DNA from: JACKGW01 sp964586025
GTDB lineage: Bacteria > Planctomycetota > PLA2 > JAEUHO01
Assembly (NCBI GenBank): GCA_964586025.1
Contig: CAZPGF010000013.1
Span: 1 to 40,151, forward strand
DNA length: 40,151 nucleotides
Reading direction: 5' to 3'
Shown here: piece after piece, positions 26,962-36,654 of the stretch
Layout of the letters: each line of letters begins with the position of its first letter
How positions within the stretch are numbered: position 1 is the first letter of the stretch
The notes under the pieces: generated by a model
The model's database searches: none
Seen by the model: the letters and a program-made list of their open reading frames with translations, nothing else
What the model was told of the DNA's origin: nothing
Position numbers and translations under genes: made by a program

Positions 26962-27753
26962 CTACAGCCCCCGTAGCGGCGCGAGCAGCGCGCGAAGTCG
27001 ATCGTGAACCAACGCGTTGGTCGCGACGACGTGACCGCCGAACAGCCAATCCTCCCCGCCGCGCGCGTCGGTGACGCGCCCCCCCGCGGCCCGCACGATC
27101 GCGGCGCCCGCCGCGACGTCCCACGGCGAAAGATGGAGTTCCCAGAACCCGTCGAGCCGGCCGGAGGCCACGTACGCGAGATCCAGCGCCGCCGCGCCGA
27201 AGCGCCGCATGCCACGCGCCTCCCGTCCGACGGCGACGAAGTTCTCGATGTTGTCGTCGAGCAGGTGTTCGCGGTCGTAGGGGAAGCCCGTCGCGAAGAC
27301 CGCCTCGCGGACGTCGGGACAGACGCTCACCGCGATCGGACGCCCGTTCTCGGTCGCGCCGCCGCCCGGCGCGCCGACCCAGGTGGTGCCGAGGGCCGGT
27401 GCGTGGACGACGCCGAGCGCCGGGCGCCCGTCCTCGACGAGCCCGATCGACACCGCGAACATCGGGATCCCGAGGACGAAGTTCACGGTGCCGTCGAGGG
27501 GATCCACGATCCACATCGGACCGGACGGCCGCCCGTCGCGGGCGAGGCCGCGAGTGGCCTCTTCGGCGAGGATGGGCACGTGCGGCGTCGCCCGCGCGAG
27601 TTCGCGCGCGATCAGCGCCTCCGACGCGCGATCCGCCGCGGTGACGACGTCGCGCCGACCGATCCGCTCGATCTCCCCCGCCGCGAGGCGCCCGAATCGC
27701 TCGAGCAACGTCGATCCGGCGGCCTCGGCGATCCGCACCGCATCGTCGATCAT
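26962..27753 (-). CDS. Inositol-monophosphatase family phosphatase
   Basis: 263 residues. The metal-site residues of the Mg-dependent, Li-sensitive phosphatase family are all visible: E64/E65 in L-A-E-E-A-T, D84 and D87 in W-I-V-D-P-L-D-G-T-V-N-F, and the late L-S-P-W-D-V-A-A-G-A motif. Members hydrolyse inositol phosphate, histidinol phosphate or PAP, and sequence alone does not decide which. The ATG at 27753 overlaps the rarA stop (ATGA). It is the last gene of the metal-ATPase operon. Confidence 0.9.
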   Translation of the reverse strand: MIDDAVRIAEAAGSTLLERFGRLAAGEIERIGRRDVVTAADRASEALIARELARATPHVPILAEEATRGLARDGRPSGPMWIVDPLDGTVNFVLGIPMFAVSIGLVEDGRPALGVVHAPALGTTWVGAPGGGATENGRPIAVSVCPDVREAVFATGFPYDREHLLDDNIENFVAVGREARGMRRFGAAALDLAYVASGRLDGFWELHLSPWDVAAGAAIVRAAGGRVTDARGGEDWLFGGHVVATNALVHDRLRALLAPLRGL

Positions 27754-29066
27754 CGTTCGTCGCCCTCCGCGTCGTCCGCGACCGGGCGCCCCAGCAGGCG
27801 ACGCCAATACCGCCGACGCTTCGCCACCTCGCGCTCGTCGCCCAGCGCGTGCGCACGGTACAGCACGAGGTCCGCCAGCGACACGGGAAGATACGTCTGC
27901 CCGCGGCCCCCGCTCGGATCGTCGTGCGGGGTGCGATAGCCCCGGCCGTGCCCGAGTTCGCGCGCGAGCGACGTCGGCGCGTTGCGAAGATGCGGCGGAA
28001 CGCCGAGATCGCCGTGCCGCTCGGCGGCCTCGCGCGCGGCGTGCAGGGCGCGCACCACGCTGTTGCTCTTCGGTGCGAGCGCCGCGTAGATCACCGCGTG
28101 CGTCAACGCGAGTTCGCCCTCCGGTCGTCCCAAGCGGTCCAGCGCGTCGCATGCGTCGAGCGCGAGGCGCAACGCCAGCGGATCGGCCAGGCCGATGTCC
28201 TCCGACGTCATCGCCACGAGTCGCCGCGCGATCGCTCGCGCGTCCTCGTCCGCGTCGAGCAGGCGCGCCATCCAGAAGAGCGCCGCATCGACGTCGCTTC
28301 CGCGCAACGACTTGTGGAATGCGCTCAGGAGGTCGTAGCGGTCGTCGCCCGCGGCGTCGTGCGCGCGCACGCGGCGCTGCGCGGCCTCCGCGACGTCGCC
28401 CGCGACGAGCGCTGCCCGGTCCTCGGCCGCGGCGAGGTTCGCCGCGCTCTCGAGCACGTTCAGCAGGCGACGCGCATCGCCCGCGCTCGTCTCCAACAGG
28501 AGATCCCGAACGCCGGGGGCGAGGGCGTAGCGGCCCCCGAGACCGCGGTCCGCGTCGCCGAGCGCCCGGTCGAGCAACGTGCCGAGGGCGTCCCGTGCGA
28601 TCGGTTCGAGGACGACGACGCGTAGCCGTGCGAGCAGCGCCGCACGCAGCGCGAAGCCGGGATTCTCGGTCGTCGCACCGACCAGCACGATCGTGCCGTC
28701 CTCGATGTGCGGCAGGAACGCATCCTGCTGGCCGCGGTGGAAGCGATGGATCTCGTCGACGAACAGCAGCACGCCGCCGCCGCCGGGGAGTGCCTTGGCG
28801 CGGGCGATCACCTCGCGCACGTCGGCGATGCCCGCGGTGACGGCGCTCAAGGCTTCGAAGGGGAGACCGCTCGCGTCGGCGAGCAGACGCCCGAGCGTCG
28901 TCTTGCCGCAGCCCGGCGGTCCCCAGAACACCAGGCTCGGCACGGCCCCCGTCGCGAACGCGGCGCCGAGCAACGTTCCCGCTCCGACGACGCGATCGAG
29001 GCCGACGAGATCCTCGACTCGACGTGGACGCATCCGTTCCGCAAGCGGCGCGACGGCGTCGTTCAC
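27750..29066 (-). CDS. rarA: Replication-associated recombination protein A (RarA/MgsA)
   Basis: 438 residues, an AAA+ clamp-loader-like ATPase. Walker A is G-P-P-G-C-G-K-T-T at 49-57 and Walker B is F-V-D-E-I-H-R-F at 102-109. A sensor-1 type G-A-T-T-E-N-P follows. The C-terminal helical tetramerisation region contains A-F-H-K-S-L-R-G-S-D and the Y-L-P segment. RarA acts at stalled replication forks in the cytoplasm. The GTG at 29066 overlaps the dacB stop (GTGA), which fixes the start. An internal ATG ten codons later (residue 12) is the alternative. Confidence 0.92.
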   Translation of the reverse strand: MNDAVAPLAERMRPRRVEDLVGLDRVVGAGTLLGAAFATGAVPSLVFWGPPGCGKTTLGRLLADASGLPFEALSAVTAGIADVREVIARAKALPGGGGVLLFVDEIHRFHRGQQDAFLPHIEDGTIVLVGATTENPGFALRAALLARLRVVVLEPIARDALGTLLDRALGDADRGLGGRYALAPGVRDLLLETSAGDARRLLNVLESAANLAAAEDRAALVAGDVAEAAQRRVRAHDAAGDDRYDLLSAFHKSLRGSDVDAALFWMARLLDADEDARAIARRLVAMTSEDIGLADPLALRLALDACDALDRLGRPEGELALTHAVIYAALAPKSNSVVRALHAAREAAERHGDLGVPPHLRNAPTSLARELGHGRGYRTPHDDPSGGRGQTYLPVSLADLVLYRAHALGDEREVAKRRRYWRRLLGRPVADDAEGDER

Positions 29067-30352
29067 CGCGATTCGGCCAGGACTCGCAGCAGGTCGTCGA
29101 CGACCGCGTGCGTCGCGGCGCCGCCGTTGAGCAGGATCGCGAACGCGCGACCCGCGCGTTCCGGCGTCGCGTCCAGGTAGCCGCAGAGTGCGCGCACGCG
29201 CACGTCGTTCAGGGTTCCCGACTTGGCGTGCACGCGCCCCGCGTACGGCGCGTCGCGGAGCCTGCGTCGCATGGTCCCCTCGGTCGCGCTCGTCGCGAGC
29301 GCGCGACGGAGCAGCGGACCGCGCACGAGATCCCGATCGAACGAAAGCAACAGGTCCACGAGGGTCCGCGCGGTCGTTCGGTTCGCGGGGCTCAAGCCAC
29401 TGCCGTCCACGATCCGCGTCGCACCCCCCACGCCTTCGATCCCACGCCGCGCGAGCATGCGGGCCACGGCGGCTTCGCCCGACGCCCACGTTCCGCGTCC
29501 CGTCTCCATCGCGCCGGCGAGTTTGAACAGGGTCGATGCGTAGACGTTGTCGCTCTCGACGAGCATGCGTTCGACCAGCGACGCCAGCGGGTTCGCGGTG
29601 CGCCCGATCTCGCGCCCCGGCGCCTCGCCGGCGGCGGCGCGCCGCCACGCGCCCGCCACGGGAACTCCACGCGCCACGAGGCGCTCGCGGAGCGCCTCGC
29701 CGAAGGAGAGCGCCGGATCCTCGACCGGCGTGTCGACGGTGCCGGCCTCGCCGGCTCGCGCCGCCCGTGTGCCGCGACGGAACGTCAGCGCGGCGATGCC
29801 GGCGCCGAACGCGGCGGCCCGATCGCGTTCGGTCCAAGTCGCATGCCGCATCTCCCTGTCGAACAGCGAATCGTCCACGACGATGGCGCCCTCGACGCGC
29901 CGTATTCCCGCATCCACGACGACCGCGAAGAACCGGTCGAGGGCGCCGGATGTCCCATGCTCGAACGATTCGTCGCCGAGCGACGGATCGCCGCCACCGC
30001 GCACGACGAGATCCCCGCGCAGCGTGCCGGCGTCGATCGTGCCGCGTGCCTCGATCGTCGTGACGACCTGGGCACCGGGGCCGAACAGATCGAGCACCGT
30101 CGCCGCCGTGAACACCTTGGCGGCGCTGGCCGGGATCAACGCACGGTCCGCGCCGACCCCGATGTCGCGTGCCTCGTCGGCGCCGCGCGCCGACCAGACG
30201 ATGCCGACGCCGTGGTCGGGGACGGCCGCCTGCCGTAGACGGGCCGTGACGGCAGCGGGCGGTGCCGACGGCATCTCCCGCGCGAGTCCCGCCGAGGCGA
30301 GCAGGACGACCGCGAACAACGCGAGGAACGAGGGTCGTCGGGCACGGCGCAT
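29063..30352 (-). CDS. dacB: D-alanyl-D-alanine carboxypeptidase/endopeptidase, PBP4 (DacB, S13) family
   Basis: 429 residues with a signal peptide (about 1-24). The three penicillin-binding motifs are present: S76-x-x-K79 in P-A-S-A-A-K, S267-D-N in V-E-S-D-N-V, and K377-S-G-T in H-A-K-S-G-T. The long insert between the first and second motifs is typical of PBP4-type (S13) enzymes. It trims or cleaves peptidoglycan peptides in the periplasm. The ATG at 30352 is ten bases after the lpxH-like stop. The rarA start overlaps its stop. Confidence 0.92.
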   Translation of the reverse strand: MRRARRPSFLALFAVVLLASAGLAREMPSAPPAAVTARLRQAAVPDHGVGIVWSARGADEARDIGVGADRALIPASAAKVFTAATVLDLFGPGAQVVTTIEARGTIDAGTLRGDLVVRGGGDPSLGDESFEHGTSGALDRFFAVVVDAGIRRVEGAIVVDDSLFDREMRHATWTERDRAAAFGAGIAALTFRRGTRAARAGEAGTVDTPVEDPALSFGEALRERLVARGVPVAGAWRRAAAGEAPGREIGRTANPLASLVERMLVESDNVYASTLFKLAGAMETGRGTWASGEAAVARMLARRGIEGVGGATRIVDGSGLSPANRTTARTLVDLLLSFDRDLVRGPLLRRALATSATEGTMRRRLRDAPYAGRVHAKSGTLNDVRVRALCGYLDATPERAGRAFAILLNGGAATHAVVDDLLRVLAESR

Positions 30353-30362
30353 CGGGGCGATC

Positions 30363-31142
30363 CTATCCGCCGATCGCGACGAGCCGGACGGTCTCGTTCT
30401 CGAAGCGCACCACGTTCGCGCCCCGCTCCCAGTCCTTGAGGACGACGACCTCGCGATCGACGCCTTCGGCGCCGGTGAGTCGATGGTGGACGCCGGTGTG
30501 GACGTGGCCGGCGACCAGGAGGTCGGCGCCGAAGGCCTCCATCCAGCGCCGCGCCTCGGCGTAGTCGAGTCCCAGCGAGCCGCGCGGCGCGCGGCGCGTC
30601 GCGCCGCGGGACACCCCGCGCAGCAGGCGGCCGACCCAGCGTCGCAGAAGGTGGGGCGCGACGCGCGCGAGCGTCGTGAACAGGCGCCCGCGAACAACCC
30701 GCCGCATCCGCTGGTAGGCGACGTCGGCGGTGCAGAGCAGATCGCCGTGGGTCAACAGCACGCGACGCGCGCCCCAGGTCGTGCGGACGACGTCGGGCCA
30801 GATGTCGATCGGTAGATCTCCGCCCGCTCGAAAGAGGAAGTCTCGATTGCCGGCTTGGAACGCGATCCGGGTCCCGGTCGCCGCCACCTCACGCAACGCG
30901 GTGAGGGCCTCGGCGGCGATCGGCTCGCGACGCTGCGCGTCACCCACCCATGCATCGAACACGTCGCCGAGCAGCACGAGGTGTGCGACCCGTGGGCCGC
31001 GGACGAGTCCGGCGAGGAAGGAACGAAACGCCGCGACCACCTCGGGCGAACGCGGCGACAGGTGGACGTCACCGACGACGACGATCGGCCCCTCCATCGG
31101 CGGAAGGTCGTGTACGGCGGGCAGCGGCGATGCGGCGATCAT
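30363..31142 (-). CDS. LpxH-like metallophosphoesterase (UDP-2,3-diacylglucosamine hydrolase family)
   Basis: 259 residues. Binuclear metal ligands are visible as D25 and H27 in G-D-V-H-L-S, D60 in L-L-G-D-V-F-D-A-W-V-G-D, N99 in G-N-R-D-F, H132 in L-T-H-G-D, and H213/H215 in G-H-V-H. The V-F-D-A-W-V-G-D and G-N-R-D-F blocks are those of LpxH, which makes lipid X for lipid A. It is peripheral to the inner membrane. The ATG at 31142 overlaps the ATPase stop. A start at an internal ATG (residue 16, before E-G-P-I-V-V-V) is also plausible. LpxH2-type paralogues with other substrates exist, so no symbol is given. Confidence 0.85.
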   Translation of the reverse strand: MIAASPLPAVHDLPPMEGPIVVVGDVHLSPRSPEVVAAFRSFLAGLVRGPRVAHLVLLGDVFDAWVGDAQRREPIAAEALTALREVAATGTRIAFQAGNRDFLFRAGGDLPIDIWPDVVRTTWGARRVLLTHGDLLCTADVAYQRMRRVVRGRLFTTLARVAPHLLRRWVGRLLRGVSRGATRRAPRGSLGLDYAEARRWMEAFGADLLVAGHVHTGVHHRLTGAEGVDREVVVLKDWERGANVVRFENETVRLVAIGG

Positions 31143-33526
31143 CGACGCGAGCCGCCGCCGCGCCCGAGGCGCAACGCGTTTCCGACCACCGAGACGCTCG
31201 ACAGGGCCATCGCGGCGGCGGCGATGCGTGGTGGCACGTGGCCGAAGGCGGCCATCGGCACCATCGCGCCGTTGTAGCCGAAGGCGAGCACGAGGTTCTG
31301 CGCGATCACGCGCCGCGTCGCGTGCGCGAGGTCCAGGAGTTCCGGAAGCCTCGAGAGATCCGCGCCGACGAACGCCGCGTCGGCGGCCGCGGCCGCGACG
31401 TCGGTGGCGCCTTCGACCGCCACGCCGATGCTCGCCGCGGCGAGGGCCGGCGCGTCGTTGACGCCGTCGCCGACCATCAGGGCGGGGCCACCGCGCTCCT
31501 CGAGGGCCCGCACCCGTGTCGCCTTCTCGTGCGGGAGCACAGGCGCCTCGACGCGCTCGATGCCGAGGGCTCGCCCCACCACGCGCGCCGCGGCGAGGCG
31601 GTCACCCGAGAGCATCACCACCTCGAGCCCTCTCGCGCGCACGGCCTCGATCGCTCCGCGTGACGTCGGCCGCGCAACGTCCGCCCACGCGAGGGCGAGG
31701 GCCGGCCGGCGGTCGATCTCTACGACGACGATGCCATGGCCGCGTTCGTCGGCCGCCGCGAGCCACTCTCCCTGCGCGTCGGGCGCAAGCGCCGTGGCCG
31801 AGCCGACGCGAACGCGTCGCTCGTCGACGCGCCCCTCGGCTCCGACCCCCGGCAAGGCGACGACCGAAGTCGCGGTAGGGATCTCGATCCCGGCCCCACG
31901 CGCCGCGTCGAGCACGGCGGCCGCGAGCGGATGCTCGCTCGCCAGTTCGACCGCCGCGCCCGCGGCGAGGGCGTCGCGCGAGACGCGATCGAGCGCGTCG
32001 GCGCGGGGCGAACCGTCCTGCCACGAACCGGGCGCGGCGCCGCGCTCCCAGGGTGCCCACGCCACGATCGCGGGCTTGCCCGCCGTCAGCGTGCCGGTCT
32101 TGTCGAAGACGACCTGTCGGATCGTCGCGAGGCGCTCGAGGACATCGCCGCCGCGCACGAGCACACCGCGCCGTGCGGCCCGTCCGACGCCCGCAGCGAT
32201 CGCCGCGGGCGTCGCCAGACCGAGGGCGCAGGGACAGGCCACGACGAGCACGGCGACGGCGGCGACGAGGCCTCGCCTCCATCCGTCGTCGCCGCCGGAC
32301 ACCCCCCACCCGACCAACGTCATGAGAGCGAGGCCCAGGACGACCGGCACGAACACCGCCGCCACGCCGTCGGCCTGGCGGGCGGCATGGGCCGGTCGCG
32401 ACTCGGCATCCTGCACCCACGCCCTCATGCGTCGCAGCGTGCTGTCGCCCGCCGTCCGCAGGACCTCCAGATCGAGCGCGCCGCGGCCGTTCATGCTGCC
32501 CGCCAGCGCATCGTCGCCGGGCGCGACCGAGCGAAGCACGCTCTCGCCGGTCAACGCGCTCGTGTCGAGGTCGCTGCGCCCTTCGAGGACGCGCCCATCG
32601 ACCGGAACGCGTTCTCCGGGGCGAACGCGGATGCGATCGCCGGGCAAGAGGGCATGAAGCCCGACACGGCGCACGCCTGCCTCCGACAGGAGTTCGGCAT
32701 GGTCGGGTTCGAGGCGAGCGAGCCCCTCGACCGCGTCGCCGAGCCGCCGCCGCGTGCGAGCTTCGAGCCAGCGTCCGATCGTCACGAACGTGACGATCAT
32801 TGCCGCCGCGTGCAGATGCCCGCCGAGATCGAGGCCGCGGGCGAACTCCACGAGGCCGGCGACGAACGCGACGAGCGTCCCGAGCGACACCAGCGTGTCC
32901 ATGTCGGCGCGACGGCGACGCACGCTCGCAAGCGCGCGCTGGTGAAAGGGCAGGCCGATGCCGAGAACCAGCAACGCCGTCGCGATCGGCACGCCGATCC
33001 CGTGATGCGACAGCGCGGGCACCACGCGACCGAGCGGCGGCGCGCCGATCGCAAGCCAGGCGAGCGGAACCGCCGCGATCGCGCGATGTCGTGCGATCCG
33101 CGCCTCGCGTTCCCATGCGGGGATCGCGCGCCCCGCGGCGTCCGCGGCGATGTCGTCCGGCAGCACTGCCCGCAGCGCCTCGATCGCCTCGGGGGAGTCG
33201 ACGACGTCGATCTCGATCCGTTCGTCGTCGAGCGCACGCACGTCGAGTGTCCAGGGCAGCGACGCGACCGCGTCGCGAACTCCCGCCGGCAGGGCGATCG
33301 TCCGCGACGCGATGTCGTATCCCGCGTCGCGGAGCGCCGCTCGCGTCGCCGCGGCCGTCACGCGTCCGTGGACCCGCGCCCGTCCCGTCGCGAGCGACAC
33401 GTCGGCCGCCGTCGCCCCGCCGACCTCTTCGATGGCCCGTCGCACCGATCCGACGCACGACGCACAGTGCATTCCCGTCACGGTCAGGTCGAGGTGTTCG
33501 GCAGACCGTCGCTCGTCCGGGCTCAT
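31139..33526 (-). CDS. copA: P1B-type heavy-metal-transporting ATPase, copper-type
   Basis: 795 residues. An N-terminal HMA domain carries G-M-H-C-A-S-C (C21, C24). About eight membrane segments follow, with the C-P-C-A-L transport motif near residue 430. Then come the phosphorylation site D-K-T-G-T near 473, S-E-H-P-L of the nucleotide domain, and G-D-G-V-N-D-A-P-A-L. The CPC and H-C-A-S-C motifs point to Cu(I) or another soft metal, exported from the cytoplasm or supplied to cuproenzymes. The direction and exact metal are inferred. The ATG at 33526 is 74 bp from the divergent dnaJ-like gene. It is the first gene of a five-gene leftward operon. Confidence 0.9.
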   Translation of the reverse strand: MSPDERRSAEHLDLTVTGMHCASCVGSVRRAIEEVGGATAADVSLATGRARVHGRVTAAATRAALRDAGYDIASRTIALPAGVRDAVASLPWTLDVRALDDERIEIDVVDSPEAIEALRAVLPDDIAADAAGRAIPAWEREARIARHRAIAAVPLAWLAIGAPPLGRVVPALSHHGIGVPIATALLVLGIGLPFHQRALASVRRRRADMDTLVSLGTLVAFVAGLVEFARGLDLGGHLHAAAMIVTFVTIGRWLEARTRRRLGDAVEGLARLEPDHAELLSEAGVRRVGLHALLPGDRIRVRPGERVPVDGRVLEGRSDLDTSALTGESVLRSVAPGDDALAGSMNGRGALDLEVLRTAGDSTLRRMRAWVQDAESRPAHAARQADGVAAVFVPVVLGLALMTLVGWGVSGGDDGWRRGLVAAVAVLVVACPCALGLATPAAIAAGVGRAARRGVLVRGGDVLERLATIRQVVFDKTGTLTAGKPAIVAWAPWERGAAPGSWQDGSPRADALDRVSRDALAAGAAVELASEHPLAAAVLDAARGAGIEIPTATSVVALPGVGAEGRVDERRVRVGSATALAPDAQGEWLAAADERGHGIVVVEIDRRPALALAWADVARPTSRGAIEAVRARGLEVVMLSGDRLAAARVVGRALGIERVEAPVLPHEKATRVRALEERGGPALMVGDGVNDAPALAAASIGVAVEGATDVAAAAADAAFVGADLSRLPELLDLAHATRRVIAQNLVLAFGYNGAMVPMAAFGHVPPRIAAAAMALSSVSVVGNALRLGRGGGSRR

Positions 33527-33600
33527 CGCGGAAAGCGTACGCCCGCACGGCATCGCGTAGGCTCTCGCGGCTGGGCGAGACCGGAAGGCGAGGAACCCGG

Positions 33601-34479
33601 GTGGCCGCGAAGACCCTGTACGAAGCGCTGGGCGTTCCAGAGGACGCGACGACCGAACAGATTCGGAGCGCGTACCGCAAGTTGGCGATGCGGTATCACC
33701 CGGACAAGAACCCGGGGGACGCCGCGGCGGAGGAGCGTTTCAAGGAACTCACCCAGGCGTACGAGGTGTTGAGCGACGAGAAGCGTCGCGCCGAGTACGA
33801 CCGTCGCCGCCAGGGCGGGTACGGCCCCGTCGACTTCGGCGACCTGTTCGGCGGCGGCGGTGGCTTTTCGATCGAAGACATCCTGCGTCGCCACGCCGAC
33901 CTCTTCGGCGGCTTCGGCGGCGGGTTTCGTGGCGGCCGCATACGCCGTCGCGGGCAGGACGTGCAGGCCGAACTCCGGATCGACTTCATCAAGGCCGCGC
34001 GCGGCGGGCCGGCCGAGTTGCAGCTTCGCGTGCCGTCGCTCACCTCGGAGGGTGGCGAGGTGAAGCGGGTTGCCGTGACGATCCCGCCCGGCACCGAGGA
34101 CGGCGCCGTGCTGCGGCTCGGCGGCATGGGCGGCGCGGGCGTCGAAGGCGGTCCGCCCGGGGATCTCCTGCTGCGGGTCGTCGTTCCCCCCCATCCCGAC
34201 TTCCGTCGCGTCGGCGACGACGTCCACGTGGACCTCCACGTGCCCGCATGGCTCGCCGCGCTCGGAGGCAAGGCCGACGTCACGACGCTGGACGGATCGG
34301 CCTCGGTCCGGGTACCGCCCGGGACGAGCAGTGGACGGCTGTTGCGTCTGCGGGGGCAGGGCATCGGCACCGGCGATCTGCTGGCGCGCGTGATGGTCGA
34401 CGTTCCGGCCGAGCCGACGGGCGAGGAGCGCGCCCTCTTCGAGCGCCTGCGCGACCTCAACGATTCCGCGTCGCGCTGA
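33601..34479 (+). CDS. DnaJ/CbpA-like co-chaperone (no zinc finger)
   Basis: 292 residues, starting GTG with GAGG about seven bases upstream. The J domain (about 5-68) has H-P-D at 33-35. A Gly/Phe-rich linker (G-D-L-F-G-G-G-G-G-F and G-G-F-G-G-G-F) follows. Two DnaJ C-terminal substrate-binding domains are present, but the four C-x-x-C-x-G-x-G zinc repeats are missing, so it is the CbpA/type II class. It stimulates DnaK ATPase and delivers clients in the cytoplasm. No dnaK is nearby. Its 3' end overlaps the convergent phosphodiesterase gene by 23 bp. Confidence 0.92.
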   Translation: MAAKTLYEALGVPEDATTEQIRSAYRKLAMRYHPDKNPGDAAAEERFKELTQAYEVLSDEKRRAEYDRRRQGGYGPVDFGDLFGGGGGFSIEDILRRHADLFGGFGGGFRGGRIRRRGQDVQAELRIDFIKAARGGPAELQLRVPSLTSEGGEVKRVAVTIPPGTEDGAVLRLGGMGGAGVEGGPPGDLLLRVVVPPHPDFRRVGDDVHVDLHVPAWLAALGGKADVTTLDGSASVRVPPGTSSGRLLRLRGQGIGTGDLLARVMVDVPAEPTGEERALFERLRDLNDSASR

Positions 34480-36571
34480 CGGCCTGAACGCCCGGGAGGG
34501 GCGCGCCGTCGAGATCGTGCGTGGCGAGACCGAAGTGCGCCAGCACCGTCGCCGCGACGTCGCGAACGTGCCACGGGCGCTCCGCCGTGGACTCCGGGAC
34601 GGGCCAGTTCGTGAAGAGGATGCCCGGCACGATCGCCGGATCGCACGAACAGTGGTCGCCCGACCAGGTCATCCGGTTCTGTTCGAACAGAGGAAGACCG
34701 GACGACGCCATGCCGCCGCGCAACGCGGTCTGCCACGAAACGCGCCAACCGCGTGCGAACAGTACCTGCACGTCGGGTGCGTCGGCGACGTGCGGGCCGC
34801 TCCACGCGGTGTGGAGATCGACGACGTCGACCACGGGTTGCTCCGGGGTGTCCTCGCCGGGCACGAGCAACGGATTGCGGAGCTTGCGCAAACCGTCACG
34901 GATCCTGGCGACGAGCGCGTCGCGCTCGTCGCTCGGCACGATGCCGCGCGGGTCGCGCCCGGCCATGTTCAGGTGGATCTGCCCGAGGCCCATCGCGAAC
35001 GCCTTCGTCCGCGACCAGTCGATGTCGTCGTGCCGTGCTCCCGAGAAGAACCCGTGCAGGTTGCGCGCGACGACGCGCGGATCACGCAACACGAGCAACC
35101 CCTCGTTGAGGAGCCATTGGTTCAGGTTCAGCGACCAGCGCCACGTCGTGAAGCCGTGATCGCTCACGACGAGGAGGCGGTCGCCGGGCTCGATCGCCTC
35201 GACGAGACGACCCACGAACGCATCGAATCGCTTCATCACGCGACCGATGCGGTCCGCGCGCGCTCTCTCCGGGTCGTGCCTCGGATGGCTCGGATCGAGG
35301 TCGCTGTAGTAGGCGTGCAACGCCCGGTCCGTTGCGGTGAACGTCGCGAAGACGAGACGCGACGCCGGCCGTCGCCGCAACTCCGCCAGCAGCATCGCCT
35401 CGGTCCGGTCCATGTCGCCGATCAGGTCGCGCAGGAACCCGTCGTCGTCCTGCCAACCGTCGTTCAACGCGAACGTCTGCTCCGGCCAGCCGACCGTCTC
35501 GTAAGGCCCGTAGGTGGCATGGAGGTCGCCGCCGTACCACGGCGGGCTCGACATGGGCTGCGGCGGATCGCGTGGATCGATGTGGATCGGATCCGAGAAC
35601 ACTTCGAGCGGGTCCAGCGAGCGAACGTCGAACCGCACGATGCCTCGCAGGGTCACGACCGGGATCGTGCCGAGGCGGAAACGAACTTCGAGGAACTCCG
35701 AGCGTCCGCGCCCGCCGGGATCGACGGCGACGGTCGTCGCCGCGCCGTCCACGTCGATCCGCACCGTGCGGGCGTCGAGGTCGCGCTCGAAGCGGAGGGG
35801 CAGCGTCGCCGCGCGCACGGCACCGTCCGCGCTGCGGCCGAGCGACGGATCCGGCGGACCCTCGAGGACCGACTCGTAGCGGGTCGCATCCGCGGGGCCG
35901 GCGAGGGGGAAGCGGCGGCCGCCGAACACGGTGTCGCCGGTCGCAAAGCCGATGCGCGCGGACCAGATCCCGTAGGCCCCGGCGCTCCCGGCGAGGTCGG
36001 GCGTGCCGAGACCGGAGGTCACGTACGCTCCGGGGCGGTGGGCGACCGGCCATGCCAGCGGTTGGCGCTGGGCGAGGACCGGGTAGCCGGCCGCGTGTAC
36101 GCGATCCACGAAGGTCGGCGCCGACAGCCGCGAACGCACGAGTGGCGGACGCACGAGCACGCGCCCGAGCGCCGTCCGGGCGCGTCGCAGGTCGACCATG
36201 CCGTTCGCGGGACCGTCGTCGTCGCCGCGCACGACGAAGTCGAAGATGCCGTGACGCCCCGGGTTCACGCCCGTCTGGAGACTGGCGAGGGCGACCGGGC
36301 TCTCGGGCGGCAGTTCGCTACGCAACGGGTGGAAGGCACCGCGCTCGGCGAGCGCGGCGAGATGCGGAAGCGCCCCCGCGGCGATCCGCTCACGAACGAG
36401 GCGCTCGTCGAGCCCGTCCGCGACGACGACGACGCATCGCGAGATGGAGTCCGCATCCGCGGCCGGGGCGGGGGCCCGCGGCGGCGTGGCCTCGCGAACC
36501 ACGTCGCGCATCGCCAGGATCGGCAGGGCGATCGACGCGACGATCGGCAGGTAGCGGAACCATGTGCGCAT
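34457..36571 (-). CDS. Alkaline-phosphatase-superfamily phosphodiesterase, membrane-anchored or secreted
   Basis: 704 residues. One hydrophobic N-terminal segment (about 5-21) may be a signal or anchor. The metal site starts with V-V-V-V-A-D-G-L-D (D52). The likely nucleophile is S91 in P-E-S-P-V-A-L-A-S-L-Q-T-G, followed by N-P-G-R-H-G-I-F-D-F. Later ligands are in F-T-A-T-D-R-A-L-H and V-S-D-H-G-F, and the last histidine is in W-S-G-D-H-C-S-C-D-P. This is the type I phosphodiesterase/nucleotide pyrophosphatase class. A beta-rich insert fills about residues 215-330. The substrate is unknown. It is preceded on the same strand by the permease gene, 110 bases away, with a dispersed repeat in the gap. 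Confidence 0.82.
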   Translation of the reverse strand: MRTWFRYLPIVASIALPILAMRDVVREATPPRAPAPAADADSISRCVVVVADGLDERLVRERIAAGALPHLAALAERGAFHPLRSELPPESPVALASLQTGVNPGRHGIFDFVVRGDDDGPANGMVDLRRARTALGRVLVRPPLVRSRLSAPTFVDRVHAAGYPVLAQRQPLAWPVAHRPGAYVTSGLGTPDLAGSAGAYGIWSARIGFATGDTVFGGRRFPLAGPADATRYESVLEGPPDPSLGRSADGAVRAATLPLRFERDLDARTVRIDVDGAATTVAVDPGGRGRSEFLEVRFRLGTIPVVTLRGIVRFDVRSLDPLEVFSDPIHIDPRDPPQPMSSPPWYGGDLHATYGPYETVGWPEQTFALNDGWQDDDGFLRDLIGDMDRTEAMLLAELRRRPASRLVFATFTATDRALHAYYSDLDPSHPRHDPERARADRIGRVMKRFDAFVGRLVEAIEPGDRLLVVSDHGFTTWRWSLNLNQWLLNEGLLVLRDPRVVARNLHGFFSGARHDDIDWSRTKAFAMGLGQIHLNMAGRDPRGIVPSDERDALVARIRDGLRKLRNPLLVPGEDTPEQPVVDVVDLHTAWSGPHVADAPDVQVLFARGWRVSWQTALRGGMASSGLPLFEQNRMTWSGDHCSCDPAIVPGILFTNWPVPESTAERPWHVRDVAATVLAHFGLATHDLDGAPLPGVQAVSATRNR

Positions 36572-36654
36572 CGTCGCGGATCGTACCGTCCGCGGCTTGG
36601 GGGAGCGCCGGATGGCGGATGACGCTCACGTTGGGGAGGTTCCCGACCTTGGGC

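Noticed and set aside
34187..34193. C7 run in the dnaJ-like gene as a phase-variation tract
   Set aside because: It encodes the expected Pro-Pro in a conserved domain, and similar short runs occur by chance throughout this GC-rich sequence.
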